64,000 bases of DNA from Pantoea sp. 1.19 (lineage in GTDB: Bacteria; Pseudomonadota; Gammaproteobacteria; Enterobacterales; Enterobacteriaceae), in the NCBI RefSeq assembly GCF_001922585.1, contig NZ_MRBS01000001.1, forward strand, positions 1 through 64,000, read 5' to 3'. Every line of letters starts with the position of its first letter. Position 1 is the first letter of the stretch. A program made the translations under genes and the position numbers. Under the pieces are notes generated by a model that saw only the letters and a list, made by a program, of their open reading frames with translations, made no database searches and had not been told where the DNA came from. Shown one piece after another: positions 1 through 8,078 of the stretch.

Positions 1-1
1 T

Positions 2-280
2 CTGGCGCAGTGGGCAGAAGAGCATGGTGTGGTTCTCGAATTTATCAAACCGGGGAAACCGACACAGAACGCATTTATAGAAAGATTTAACCGAACATAC
101 CGGACAGAAATACTGGATTTTTATCTATTCAGAACACTGAATGAGGCACGGGAGATAACGGAGCGTTGGCTGAATGAATACAACAGCGAGCGACCTCATG
201 AATCCCTGAATAACCTGACGCCGGAAGAATACCGGTTGATGGCTGAAAAACCGGGGATCTCAAAAAGTACGTGGAACTAA
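2..280 (+). CDS. IS3-family transposase OrfB, C-terminal part (5' end outside window)
   Basis: The reading frame is open from the window edge and encodes the last 92 residues of an IS3-family integrase-core transposase. The third catalytic acidic residue is visible in the stretch NAFIERFNRTYRTE, followed by the typical tail ERPHESLNNLTPEEYR. The first two DDE acidic residues lie outside the window. Just after the stop codon the sequence switches abruptly, near 297, to a second IS3-type transposase on the opposite strand. This is therefore one end of an element abutting another. The subgroup within IS3 was not determined. Confidence 0.85.
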   Translation: MAQWAEEHGVVLEFIKPGKPTQNAFIERFNRTYRTEILDFYLFRTLNEAREITERWLNEYNSERPHESLNNLTPEEYRLMAEKPGISKSTWN

Positions 281-298
281 CGTAGGGATACTTACACA

Positions 299-779
299 TT
301 GACCAGCCGATAACTTTGCGCGAGAACAGGTCAACAACCACAGCCAGATACAGCCAGCCTTCGTGAGTCCGGATGTAGGTTATGTCCGTTACCCAACGTT
401 CATCCGGTGCTTCCGGGTTGAACTGCCGCTGGAGTCTGTTGGGCGTCACGATGCTGGCTTCGCCCTTACGTGCCCGTGGACTACGGTATCCAACCTGAGC
501 CTTTATCCCGGCACGCTTCATCAGCCGCCAGACACGGTTAACTCCGCACTGTTGTCCGGTATCCCGCAGGTCGAGGTAGATCTTGCGATAATCCTAAACA
601 CAACCCGACTCCAGCCAGAACTGCTTTATCTTGCCCCGTCAGCTTCAGGTCAGCATGATGCCGCCGTGAATCCGGCTGCTGAAGCCAGGCGTAAAATCCA
701 CTCGGATGCACATCCAGCACTCGACAGAGCAGGCGAACAGGCCAGCAATGGTTGTTGTCACGGATAAAGGCGTACCTCA
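299..779 (-). pseudogene. IS3-family transposase OrfB, frameshifted and truncated
   Basis: Fragments of one OrfB can be joined across frames. The N-terminal part reads DVHPSGFYAWLQQPDSRRHH, and the core reads ERWVTDITYIRTHEGWLYLA with the first catalytic Asp, then VVVDLFSRKVIGWSM with the second. A frameshift lies near 640. The continuing frame then meets an in-frame TAG near 590. The sequence is cut off at about 298, so the third catalytic Glu is lost. Three independent lesions make the protein non-functional. Confidence 0.75.
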
Positions 780-1061
780 GTCTGACAGCTTTGCGAAGTA
801 CGCCGCGGCTTTTTTTAATATGTCACGTTCGTCCGTAACCCGCTTCAGTTCCTTCTGGAGGCGTCGGATCTCAGCCTGAGCGTCTGACTGAACTTTATTG
901 GTTGAGGAATCCGGACCATATGCCTTTAGCCAGGCATAAAGACTGTGGGGGGTGATACCCAGACGTGTTGCCACGCTGGAAACAGAATGGCCGCTATCAA
1001 CAACCTGTTTTACCGCTTCAATTTTAAACTCTTCGGGATAACGCTTACCGCTCATGGGCAC
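777..1061 (-). CDS. IS3-family transposase OrfA
   Basis: This 94-residue protein is a typical IS3-family OrfA. It has an N-terminal helix-turn-helix of the HTH_Tnp_1 type (KRYPEEFKIEAVKQVV, then RLGITPHSLYAWLKAYG) and a C-terminal leucine-zipper-like stretch ending ERDILKKAAAYFAKLSD. In intact elements OrfA is joined to OrfB by programmed -1 frameshifting to give the OrfAB transposase. Here OrfB is broken, so only the DNA-binding OrfA could be made. The start is ATG, preceded by an AGAGG-type ribosome binding site. Confidence 0.85.
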   Translation of the reverse strand: MPMSGKRYPEEFKIEAVKQVVDSGHSVSSVATRLGITPHSLYAWLKAYGPDSSTNKVQSDAQAEIRRLQKELKRVTDERDILKKAAAYFAKLSD

Positions 1062-1090
1062 CTCTCTTTAAGCCATTTTAAATGACTCTG

Positions 1091-1118
1091 AGGTGTCTGT
1101 TAAACCCGTGGCGATTCA
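1091..1118 (-). repeat. Terminal inverted repeat of IS3-family element
   Basis: Read on the minus strand, this end starts TGAATCGCCACGGGTTTAAC and continues into the OrfA leader. The same sequence recurs at 9207-9233 with one mismatch over 27 bases, in the opposite orientation on the window. The starting TGAA and its position just outside OrfA support an IS terminus. Confidence 0.7.
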
Positions 1119-1119
1119 A

Positions 1120-1254
1120 AGCACAGTGTTTAATTATATCGAGTGTGACTACAATCGCTGGCGTCGTCACAGTGCCTGCGGCGGCCTCAGCCCGGAACAA
1201 TTTGAAAACCAGAACCTCGCTTAGGGCAGTGTCCACATTACGTGGGTAAGATCA
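1120..1254 (+). mobile_element. 3' remnant of a second IS3-family element
   Basis: Positions 1120-1224 encode the last residues of another OrfB ([20 protein letters not shown], then GGLSPEQFE) ending in TAG. The terminus follows at 1229-1254. Its complement begins TGATCTTACCCACGTAATGT, which resembles the left end of IS3 itself. Everything upstream of 1119 is displaced by the other element. Only this tail survives. Confidence 0.75.
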
Positions 1255-1290
1255 ATAGTTTAACTGGCAGTAAAAAATCTTGATTTAGAC

Positions 1291-1322
1291 GCGTCAGTTA
1301 GCGCGGTAACGTTAACTGACGC
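1291..1322. repeat. Hairpin-forming inverted repeat ahead of the 1353 gene
   Basis: Perfect 10-base arms GCGTCAGTTA (1291-1300) and TAACTGACGC (1313-1322) flank a 12-base loop. It lies between the IS remnant and a small gene with a strong ribosome binding site. No T-run follows, so an operator or mRNA structure is as likely as a terminator. Confidence 0.5.
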
Positions 1323-1352
1323 TTCCACTAAACACCTGTAAGGAGGTGGATA

Positions 1353-1565
1353 ATGGCTGATTATAATAGCTTTGTTTTGGAAGGAATAAAAATTATTTTT
1401 GCCGATAACAACAAGGAGTTTATTAAAGAGATTTGTGAACCATTGATAAATATTCTATGCATCGAAGAGTATTATTCTGCTACCGGAATTTATAATTATG
1501 ATGATGCTGATGAGCAAACTGAGTTACTTAAAAATGCATTAAGGGACTATAAAATGGCTCACTAG
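1353..1565 (+). CDS. Small acidic protein of unknown function
   Basis: This 70-residue acidic protein is encoded in markedly AT-rich DNA unlike the GC-rich neighbours. The start is secure: a near-perfect Shine-Dalgarno sequence AAGGAGGTG sits at 1340-1348 just ahead of the ATG. The composition is hydrophobic N-terminal and Asp/Glu/Tyr-rich C-terminal (EEYYSATGIYNYDDADEQTE). I recognise no family. Small acidic proteins of this size next to mobile DNA are often immunity proteins or antitoxins, but nothing here proves that. No partner toxin is adjacent. Confidence 0.6.
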   Translation: MADYNSFVLEGIKIIFADNNKEFIKEICEPLINILCIEEYYSATGIYNYDDADEQTELLKNALRDYKMAH

Positions 1566-1640
1566 TGAAAAGAGGCTAACTTGTATTAGCTCAAACTTGA
1601 TCTTACACTTTTACTGCATAGGGCTTAACCTAAGCTGGCA

Positions 1641-1664
1641 GTCCGCTCTGTGCCAAAAGCGGAC
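1641..1664. repeat. Dispersed palindromic element, copy 1
   Basis: Arms GTCCGCT (1641-1647) and AGCGGAC (1658-1664) form a perfect 7-base stem around CTGTGCCAAA. Related copies occur at 7755-7785, 11300-11323 and 12562-12597, always between genes. Confidence 0.5.
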
Positions 1665-1705
1665 GTTCACGTCCGTTCCTGAAATATTGGCCCGATAATT
1701 CAGCG

Positions 1706-2605
1706 TTAAATTTTCCGGTTAATACGCAACGCATCCACAACGAGTGAAAACGCTGGGGAAGGCTGTTTACGGCTGGGATAATAAAGATAGTAGCCGGGAA
1801 AAGGACGGCACCATTCTTCAAGCACGCGGATCAGTTTTCCTTCCTGCAGATGTGTGCCGAACTCCTCTTCAGGTAAAAAGGCAATGCCCAGTCCGGCAAG
1901 AGCTGCGTCAACGACGTGTTCCGATGTGTTAAACGTCAGTTGCCCTTCAACCCGAACGTGAAATTTACCGTTTTCCTGCTCAAACTCCCAGGCGTAAATT
2001 TTCCCCGATTGAACCATGCGCTCATTAATACAGCAGTGTTGCATCAGATCGCGTGGCGTCTGAGGGGCGGCGCACCGGGCGAAATACTCAGGGGAAGCTA
2101 CAGCCGCCATGCGCAGTTTCGGGCCAATGGGTACGGCTATCATATCTTTGTCGATAGTGTCTCCGAGCCGCACGCCGGCATCAAAACGATCCGCCACGAT
2201 GTCCCGGAACCCGTGGTTGGCGTCAAACTCAATATGAATATCAGGATATTCGCGTAACAGTGGCGTCAGCTTTGGCAGCAGTGTGGTCTTCAGAACATTA
2301 GGTCCACATGTAATACGGACGGTCCCGGCAGGTTTATCACGCAGTGCCGTCAGCATGTCCAGCTCGGCTTCAATCTCATCAATACGATGTCCCACAGACT
2401 GCAGCAGGCGCTCCCCGGCAGCCGTCACTGACACACTGCGCGTGGTCCTTGTCAGCAGGCGGATTTGCATCCGTTCTTCCAGCCCGGAAATCGCCTGGCT
2501 CAGTGCGGGCTGGGTCACGCCGAGCAGGGCGGCAGCGCGCGTAAAGCTGCCCTCACGCGCCACGGTGACGAAAGAGAGTAAGTCGTTGAGATTGCGTCTG
2601 GCCAT
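1706..2605 (-). CDS. LysR-family transcriptional regulator
   Basis: This 299-residue regulator has the LysR architecture. An N-terminal winged helix-turn-helix (residues about 1-60, with SFTRAAALLGVTQPALSQAI as the recognition region) is followed by a substrate-binding domain from about residue 90 to the end. It is transcribed away from the cyclophilin-like, MFS, alcohol dehydrogenase, hydrolase and aldo-keto reductase genes to its right. This divergent layout is the usual one for LysR regulators and suggests it controls that set. The 92-base AT-rich gap to 2698 is the likely shared control region. The inducer is unknown. Confidence 0.9.
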   Translation of the reverse strand: MARRNLNDLLSFVTVAREGSFTRAAALLGVTQPALSQAISGLEERMQIRLLTRTTRSVSVTAAGERLLQSVGHRIDEIEAELDMLTALRDKPAGTVRITCGPNVLKTTLLPKLTPLLREYPDIHIEFDANHGFRDIVADRFDAGVRLGDTIDKDMIAVPIGPKLRMAAVASPEYFARCAAPQTPRDLMQHCCINERMVQSGKIYAWEFEQENGKFHVRVEGQLTFNTSEHVVDAALAGLGIAFLPEEEFGTHLQEGKLIRVLEEWCRPFPGYYLYYPSRKQPSPAFSLVVDALRINRKI

Positions 2606-2697
2606 GCTCGTTTCCGGTCCATTTATAAATTTTACTTATAAGGGTATTAAGTATTCATTAGCTAGTTAACCCGCTGCATATTGGTAACAATAATGCG

Positions 2698-3183
2698 ATG
2701 AAAAAGTCAACGCTAACCCTTATGCAAAACGCTTGCCGCAGAACATCACTGCTGTTCCTTGCCGGCCTGCTTTTCGTCACGCAGTCCGCTATGGCGGGTG
2801 ACAACGACCGGGGAGTGGCGCAGGAGACGCTTATGAAAATTGAGATCATTGTGGAGGGAGAAACCGCCACCGCCACCCTCTTTGATACGCCGACAGCCCG
2901 GGACTTTGCGTCTTTGCTTCCCCTCAGCCTGACGCTGGAAGACTATGACGATATTGAGCGTATAAGCGACCTGCCGCACAGGCTTTCTACGGTGCAGGCA
3001 CCGGACGGCATGACGCCGGAAGCCGGAGATATCACTTACTACGCGCCCTGGGGCAACCTGGCAATTTTTGCCCGGGGCAGGGCTTACGCCCGTTCACTTA
3101 TCCCGTTAGGGAAAGTGGATTCCGGACTGCCGGTCCTGCAGCGCCACGGACCTCTTGCGGTGCAGATCAGAGTCGCCAACTGA
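2698..3183 (+). CDS. Secreted cyclophilin-like fold protein
   Basis: The 161-residue product begins with a cleavable signal peptide (charged MKKSTLTLMQNACRR, hydrophobic LLFLAGLLFVTQSAMA). A domain of the cyclophilin-like fold family follows (MKIEIIVEGETATATLFDTP; YAPWGNLAIFARG). Many family members lack the signal peptide and start at the internal MKIEI. Here the longer frame reads as a real export signal. Members of this family commonly sit beside reductases and oxidoreductases, as here. Enzymatic activity is not established. The ribosome binding site is weak. Confidence 0.75.
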   Translation: MKKSTLTLMQNACRRTSLLFLAGLLFVTQSAMAGDNDRGVAQETLMKIEIIVEGETATATLFDTPTARDFASLLPLSLTLEDYDDIERISDLPHRLSTVQAPDGMTPEAGDITYYAPWGNLAIFARGRAYARSLIPLGKVDSGLPVLQRHGPLAVQIRVAN

Positions 3184-3310
3184 CCCGCAGCACCTCCCGT
3201 ACCGCGATTATCCCTCTTATCCCGTCCCTGTATGCCGTTTCAGCTCTTCCTGCAGCGCTGAAGGCTCCGGGGCACAGACAACATGTTATCTACTGAAAAG
3301 AAATCCCTGA

Positions 3311-4528
3311 ATGAGTAATAAGACAGACGAAAACAGAAAAAAAAACACCGGAAGCGGGAAACAGCCTGCGCACTGGAGTGGTGTCTTTGCCATGACGCTG
3401 TGCGTCTTCGCCCTGATCGCCTCCGAATTCATGCCGGTCAGCCTGCTGACACCGATGGCGCAGACCCTTCGTGTCACCGAAGGCATGGCCGGACAGGGCA
3501 TCGCTATTTCCGGGGCATTTGCAGTAGTAACCAGCCTGTTTATTTCCGTGCTGGCAGGCACGCTTAACCGTAAAACGCTGCTGCTCGGCCTGACCTGCAT
3601 TATGGCAATTTCCGGTGCTGTTATTGCGATGGCACCCAATTACCTGACCTATATGGCGGGCAGGGCCCTGATTGGCATTGTGGTCGGCGGGTTCTGGTCG
3701 ATGTCGGCCGCGACGGCAATGCGTCTGGTCCCGGTCCATCGTGTTCCGCTGGCGCTGGCTATTTTCAACAGCGGCAATGCTCTGGCTACCGTCGTGGCTG
3801 CCCCTCTGGGCAGCTGGCTCGGATCGGTTGTTGGCTGGCGGGGGGCCTTCTTCTGCCTGGTGCCGGTCGCCATCATCGCGTTTGTCTGGCAATTACTCAG
3901 TCTGCCTTCCATGCCGGTCACCCGTCAGGCGGCGGCTTCCCGCAACGTTTTCACGCTGTTTCGTCGCCGGGTGGTCACGCTGGGCATGCTGGGTGTGGGG
4001 ATCTTCTTTATGGGGCAATTCACGCTCTTTACCTACATCAGGCCTTTCCTTGAGACGGTGACGCGGGTGGATGCCGCAACGGTGACCCTGGTCCTGCTGG
4101 TTATTGGTGTCGCGGGTTTCATCGGCACTACTCTGATTGGCCGGGGGTTAAAACGCGGGTTCTACACGACCCTGATGGCCATCCCGGTACTGATGGCCAT
4201 CACCGCGCTGGCACTGATTGCCTTCGGCAGTCAGGTAGCCATCGTGACGGCGCTGCTCGGGCTGTGGGGGCTGATTTCCACTGCCGCACCAGTGGGATGG
4301 TGGGCATGGGTTCCGCGTACCTTCCCGCAGAATGCCGAAGCTGGCGGCGGACTGATGGTGGCGATGGTGCAGCTGTCCATTGCTCTCGGTTCGACGGTGG
4401 GCGGCCTGCTTTTCGACCATCACGGCTACCAGAGCACCTTCCTGGCCAGCGCCGCGATGCTGATTATCGCAACCGTACTGATCTTTCTGACCTCGCGGGC
4501 AGACACTTCTGCCGCAGATCATTCCTAA
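3311..4528 (+). CDS. MFS drug:H+ antiporter-1 type efflux pump, NepI-like
   Basis: This 405-residue inner-membrane protein has about 12 membrane segments after a hydrophilic N-terminus. It follows the E. coli purine ribonucleoside exporter NepI closely in pattern: EFMPVSLLTPMAQTL, GRALIGIVVGGFWSMSA, the FTYIRPF segment and VGWWAWV can be matched along the length. Efflux of nucleosides or a related small molecule is therefore likely, although the specificity is inferred. It is followed after 16 bases by the alcohol dehydrogenase gene and is probably co-transcribed with it. Confidence 0.85.
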   Translation: MSNKTDENRKKNTGSGKQPAHWSGVFAMTLCVFALIASEFMPVSLLTPMAQTLRVTEGMAGQGIAISGAFAVVTSLFISVLAGTLNRKTLLLGLTCIMAISGAVIAMAPNYLTYMAGRALIGIVVGGFWSMSAATAMRLVPVHRVPLALAIFNSGNALATVVAAPLGSWLGSVVGWRGAFFCLVPVAIIAFVWQLLSLPSMPVTRQAAASRNVFTLFRRRVVTLGMLGVGIFFMGQFTLFTYIRPFLETVTRVDAATVTLVLLVIGVAGFIGTTLIGRGLKRGFYTTLMAIPVLMAITALALIAFGSQVAIVTALLGLWGLISTAAPVGWWAWVPRTFPQNAEAGGGLMVAMVQLSIALGSTVGGLLFDHHGYQSTFLASAAMLIIATVLIFLTSRADTSAADHS

Positions 4529-4544
4529 ACCCAGGAGTAATGCC

Positions 4545-5591
4545 ATGACAGTTAAAGCTTACGGTGCCCATGCGGGCACACTGCCGCTGGAGCCGATGGA
4601 TATCACCCGTCGCGCCCCCGGGGCCCATGATGTGCAGATTAATATCGCGTACTGCGGAGTCTGCCATTCGGATATCCACCAGGTACGCGCTGAATGGGCC
4701 GGGACGCTCTATCCCTGCGTACCGGGACATGAAATTGTCGGTCGTGTAGTGGCCGTTGGCGATCACGTCTCCGGTTTTTGTGCAGGGGACCTGGTGGGGG
4801 TCGGCTGCATTGTCGACAGCTGCCGGCACTGCAGTGACTGTGACGACGGACTGGAGAACTACTGCGACCATATGACAGGGACATACAATTTCCCGACGCC
4901 GGATGCGCCGGGCCACACGCTGGGCGGATATTCGCAGCAGATTGTGGTGCATGAGCGCTATGTCCTGCGCGTCACTCACCCGGAAGCGCAGCTGGCCGCC
5001 GTGGCACCGCTGCTGTGCGCGGGGATCACAACGTACTCACCGCTGCGTCACTGGCAGGCGGGCCCCGGCAAAAAGGTCGGCGTGGTCGGTATCGGTGGAC
5101 TGGGGCATATGGGGATCAAGCTTGCGCACGCCATGGGCGCGCATGTCGTGGCCTTTACCACGTCTGAGTCCAAACGTGACGCCGCCAGAGCGCTTGGTGC
5201 AGATGAGGTGGTGGTCTCCCGTCATGCCAGCGAAATGGAAGCCCATGCCAAGAGCTTCGATTTTATCCTCAACACCGTTGCTGCGCCGCATAACCTCGAC
5301 GTGTTCACTGCGCTGCTGAAACGTGATGGCACGATGACCCTGGTGGGTGCGCCAGCCACGCCGCATGACGCGCCAGAGGTGTTCAGCCTCATCATGAAGC
5401 GCAGATCGATTGCCGGGTCGATGATTGGCGGCATTCCTGAAACGCAGGAGATGCTCGATTTCTGCGCCCAACACGGCATTGTCGCCGACATTGAGCTTAT
5501 CCGCGCCGACCAGATTAACGATGCCTATGAGCGCATGCTCAGGGGCGATGTGCATTACCGGTTTGTCATTGATAACGCCACCCTGGCTTAA
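4545..5591 (+). CDS. yahK: Zinc-dependent NADPH alcohol dehydrogenase / aldehyde reductase (YahK type)
   Basis: This 348-residue medium-chain dehydrogenase aligns with E. coli YahK almost throughout (PCVPGHEIVGRVVAVGD, HTLGGYSQQIVVHERYVLR, GGIPETQEMLDFC). Visible features are the catalytic zinc ligands in CGVCHSD and GHE, four structural zinc cysteines in CIVDSCRHCSDCDDGLENYC, and the Rossmann motif GIGGLGHMG. The family reduces a broad range of aldehydes with NADPH. An AGGAG site precedes the ATG. With the neighbouring pump, hydrolase and reductase it may belong to a detoxification module under the LysR regulator. Confidence 0.9.
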   Translation: MTVKAYGAHAGTLPLEPMDITRRAPGAHDVQINIAYCGVCHSDIHQVRAEWAGTLYPCVPGHEIVGRVVAVGDHVSGFCAGDLVGVGCIVDSCRHCSDCDDGLENYCDHMTGTYNFPTPDAPGHTLGGYSQQIVVHERYVLRVTHPEAQLAAVAPLLCAGITTYSPLRHWQAGPGKKVGVVGIGGLGHMGIKLAHAMGAHVVAFTTSESKRDAARALGADEVVVSRHASEMEAHAKSFDFILNTVAAPHNLDVFTALLKRDGTMTLVGAPATPHDAPEVFSLIMKRRSIAGSMIGGIPETQEMLDFCAQHGIVADIELIRADQINDAYERMLRGDVHYRFVIDNATLA

Positions 5592-5607
5592 TGATAAGGA
5601 GACCATC

Positions 5608-6636
5608 ATGAAAAAATTTATGTTAGCGCTGGGGCTGTTGATCAGTGCATTTGCTTCCTCTGCGGCGGATATGTCCCGTGGGGCCGATAATTTTTATAAA
5701 AGCGATAAGGTGACGCAGCAAAAAGTCACCTTTAAAAACCAGTATCAGATGGCCGTGGTTGGCAACCTGTTTATCCCGAAAAAGATGAACCAGAATACCC
5801 GACACCCGGCGATCGTCGTTGGTCACCCGATGGGAGCCGTTAAGGAACAGAGTTCGAATCTCTATGCGCAGAAGCTGGCGGAGCAGGGGTTTGTCACGCT
5901 GGCTATCGATCTCTCTTTTTGGGGAGAAAGCGAGGGCAAACCGGGGCACCTGATTTCACCGGAAATCTATACAGATGATTTCAGCGCGGCGGTTGATTAT
6001 CTGAGTACACAGCCGTTTGTCGATCCAGAAAACATTGGCGTGCTGGGTATCTGCGGCAGCGGAAGTTTTGTTATCAGTGCCGCCAAGATTGACCCGCGTA
6101 TGAAAGCCATTGCCACGGTCAGCATGTATGACATGGGGAGCGCGTTCCGTAATGGCCTTAATCATTCCCAGACGGGAGAACAACGTAAGGCCTTTATCCA
6201 GTCAGCCATTGAGCAACGGTTAGCCGAGTTTAAGGGCGGCGAGACGGCTTATATCCCTGGCACCGTGAACAAACTGGATGACTCCACACCGGATATTCAG
6301 CGCGAGTTCTTTGATTTCTACCGCACCGAACGCGGCGGCTACACCCCACAGGGTCAGAAAGAAGAACTGACGACGAAACCGATGCTGAGCAGTATTGGCA
6401 AGTTTATGAACTTCTATCCGTTCAACGATATTGAAACCATCTCTCCGCGCCCGATGCTGTTTATTACCGGCGATCAGGCACACTCAAAAGAGTTCAGCGA
6501 GGACGCTTTCAAACGCGCCGGTCAGCCTAAAGAACTGTACATCGTACCGGGCGCAGGGCATGTCGATCTGTATGACCGTACCGACGTAATCCCTTTTGAC
6601 AAGCTGACAGACTTTTTCCGTAAGAATCTGCAATAA
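5608..6636 (+). CDS. Exported alpha/beta hydrolase (YcjY / dienelactone-hydrolase-like)
   Basis: This start (ATG after AAGGAG) gives 342 residues with a clear signal peptide, MKKFMLALGLLISAFASSAA. The fold is an alpha/beta hydrolase, with the oxyanion strand region AIVVGHPMGAVKEQSS and a nucleophile elbow GICGSGSF in which Cys replaces the usual Ser. The acid region is ITGDQAHS, and the catalytic His is in GAGHVDLYD. A longer upstream frame exists but overlaps the dehydrogenase and would hide the signal peptide. The substrate is unknown. The enzyme should act in the periplasm. Confidence 0.85.
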   Translation: MKKFMLALGLLISAFASSAADMSRGADNFYKSDKVTQQKVTFKNQYQMAVVGNLFIPKKMNQNTRHPAIVVGHPMGAVKEQSSNLYAQKLAEQGFVTLAIDLSFWGESEGKPGHLISPEIYTDDFSAAVDYLSTQPFVDPENIGVLGICGSGSFVISAAKIDPRMKAIATVSMYDMGSAFRNGLNHSQTGEQRKAFIQSAIEQRLAEFKGGETAYIPGTVNKLDDSTPDIQREFFDFYRTERGGYTPQGQKEELTTKPMLSSIGKFMNFYPFNDIETISPRPMLFITGDQAHSKEFSEDAFKRAGQPKELYIVPGAGHVDLYDRTDVIPFDKLTDFFRKNLQ

Positions 6637-6661
6637 CACGTTCAGTTAAGGAGCATTTGAC

Positions 6662-7648
6662 ATGAACTACAAACATCTGGGGCGTACCGGACTGCGGGTG
6701 AGCCGCATCGGTCTCGGTACCATGAATTTCGGTGAGCTGACGGATGAGTCGGCCAGCTTCAGTATCATGGATGAAGCCGTGGATGCAGGTATCAACTTTT
6801 TCGATACCGCTGACGTCTATGGCGGGCCGCAGTCGCCGGATATGGCAAAGGGTTACGGAACATCCGAAGAAATCATCGGTAACTGGCTGGCGCGTAGTGG
6901 TCAGCGTGACCGGATAGTGCTGGCCACGAAAGTTTACCAGCCGATGGACACGGGTCCGAACGACAAATACCTGTCTGCCTACCATATCCGCCGGGCCTGT
7001 GAGGCCAGCCTGAAAAGGCTGAAAACGGACCATATCGATCTCTATCAGATGCACCATATCGACCGGAACACGCCCTGGGAGGAGATCTGGCAGGCCATGG
7101 AACAGCTGATCCGTGAGGGTAAAATCAGCTACGTTGGCAGCAGTAACTTTGCTGGCTAGGATATTGCCACTGCACAGTGCAAGGCTGACGCGCGCAACCT
7201 GCTGGGGCTGGCATCGGAACAGAGCCTGTACAATCTGACCCAGCGCACGATTGAGCTGGAAGTCATTCCGGCGCTGCGTCATTACGGCATTGGCCTGATC
7301 CCCTGGAGCCCGGTCGGGATGGGGATGCTGGGCGGTGTTCTGAAGAAAATTGCCGGTGGCCGCCGGGCATCACCGCAGCTGCAGGCACAAATCAACCGCC
7401 TGCGGCCACAACTGGAGGCCTGGGAAACACTGTGTGATGAGCTGGGAGAAGCGCCATCAGACGTCGCGCTGGCCTGGCTACTGCAGAACCCGGTGGTTAG
7501 CGCCGTGCTCAGTGGTCCGCGTACAGTTGAACAGCTCCGTCAGAATCTCAATGCCCTGAAGCTGTCTCTTTCAGATGATACGCTCAAAAGACTGGATACC
7601 ATCTGGCCGGGGCCAGGCGGAGAGGCACCTGAAGCTTACGCGTGGTAA
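6662..7648 (+). pseudogene. Aldo-keto reductase interrupted by one in-frame stop
   Basis: The frame encodes a 328-residue aldo-keto reductase (MNYKHLGRTGLRVSRIGLG, DTADVYGGPQ, HHIDRNTPWEEIWQAM). A TAG at 7157-7159 (codon 166) interrupts it. The frame continues open on the far side with matching sequence (DIATAQCKADARN to EAPEAYAW). The family has Trp at this place (SNFAGW), so TGG to TAG is the likely change. No frameshift is present. It is the last gene of the LysR-linked set and is followed by a strong hairpin. Confidence 0.88.
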
Positions 7649-7663
7649 AAGGTTATCAGTGTT

Positions 7664-7692
7664 AACAATTACCGGCCTTCGGGTCGGTAATT
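7664..7692 (+). terminator. UUCG-capped hairpin after the aldo-keto reductase
   Basis: AATTACCG (7667-7674) pairs with CGGTAATT (7685-7692). The stem extends inward by G-T, C-G and C-G pairs to a TTCG tetraloop, about 11 pairs in total. The sequence after it is AT-rich without a continuous T-run. It probably ends transcription of the gene set starting at 3311. Confidence 0.6.
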
Positions 7693-7754
7693 ACATTATT
7701 TCGGCGAAATTTATTTATTACCTGAAGATGTTGTACTTTTCATCAATTCTTGGA

Positions 7755-7785
7755 TGTCCGCTTTTCGCTCAAAGCAGACTGTCAG
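7755..7785. repeat. Dispersed palindromic element, copy 2
   Basis: TGTCCGCTTTTCGCTCAAAG followed by CAGACTGTCAG shares the GTCCGCT arm and the A-rich right arm with the other copies (1641, 11300, 12562), but the right arm is degenerate. Confidence 0.4.
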
Positions 7786-7850
7786 ATTTGGTTGCATTTT
7801 GCCTACGCAAACTGTCAGTTCGAGCCTGTGCTAATACAGCTAACTGGATG

Positions 7851-8078
7851 TTAGCCTTTTTTAATTTGATTTTTAGATCGTTCAATGTGATAATTTAATA
7901 CTTCTCTCTTTGCCTCTTCATAGGTTAGCTCTCCATTGATTACCTTACTTTTTATTTCATTAAAAAATGAGGAGCCTTTGGGATCTTTACTTGATAAAAA
8001 AAGACTGGCTTCAGCTCTCCGAAAAGCTTCTTTCCTTGCTTCTATAGAAAATGAATTAGCAGGGTTATTTTTGTTCAT
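7851..8078 (-). CDS. Antitoxin VbhA-like small protein
   Basis: This 75-residue protein is encoded in AT-rich DNA. Its core, EARKEAFRRAEASLFL followed by EIKSKVINGELTYEEAKREVLNYH, matches the pattern of the VbhA antitoxin domain (helix with A-x-A-S, then G-E-[IL]-T-x-E-E). VbhA-type proteins inhibit Fic AMP-transferases. No Fic gene is in the window. It overlaps the 3' end of the upstream membrane-protein gene by 14 bases, which suggests the two are made together. The family call rests on pattern only. Confidence 0.55.
   Translation of the reverse strand: MNKNNPANSFSIEARKEAFRRAEASLFLSSKDPKGSSFFNEIKSKVINGELTYEEAKREVLNYHIERSKNQIKKG

Larger units (their letters stand above)
298..1118 (-). mobile_element. 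Truncated IS3-family element (OrfA plus damaged OrfB)
   Basis: This minus-strand element runs from its terminal repeat at 1091-1118 through an intact OrfA to a decayed OrfB that stops abruptly near 298, before the last third of the catalytic core. The end read inward begins TGAATCGCCACGGGTTTAAC, the TGA-starting terminus usual for IS3 relatives. The opposite end is missing, replaced by the plus-strand transposase fragment at the left. The intact end abuts another IS3 remnant (1120-1254), so this copy apparently inserted into an older one. Confidence 0.75.

Noticed and set aside
1291-1322. Possible integron attC site
   Set aside because: The inverted repeat lacks the GTTRRRY and RYYYAAC core sites and no integron integrase is near.
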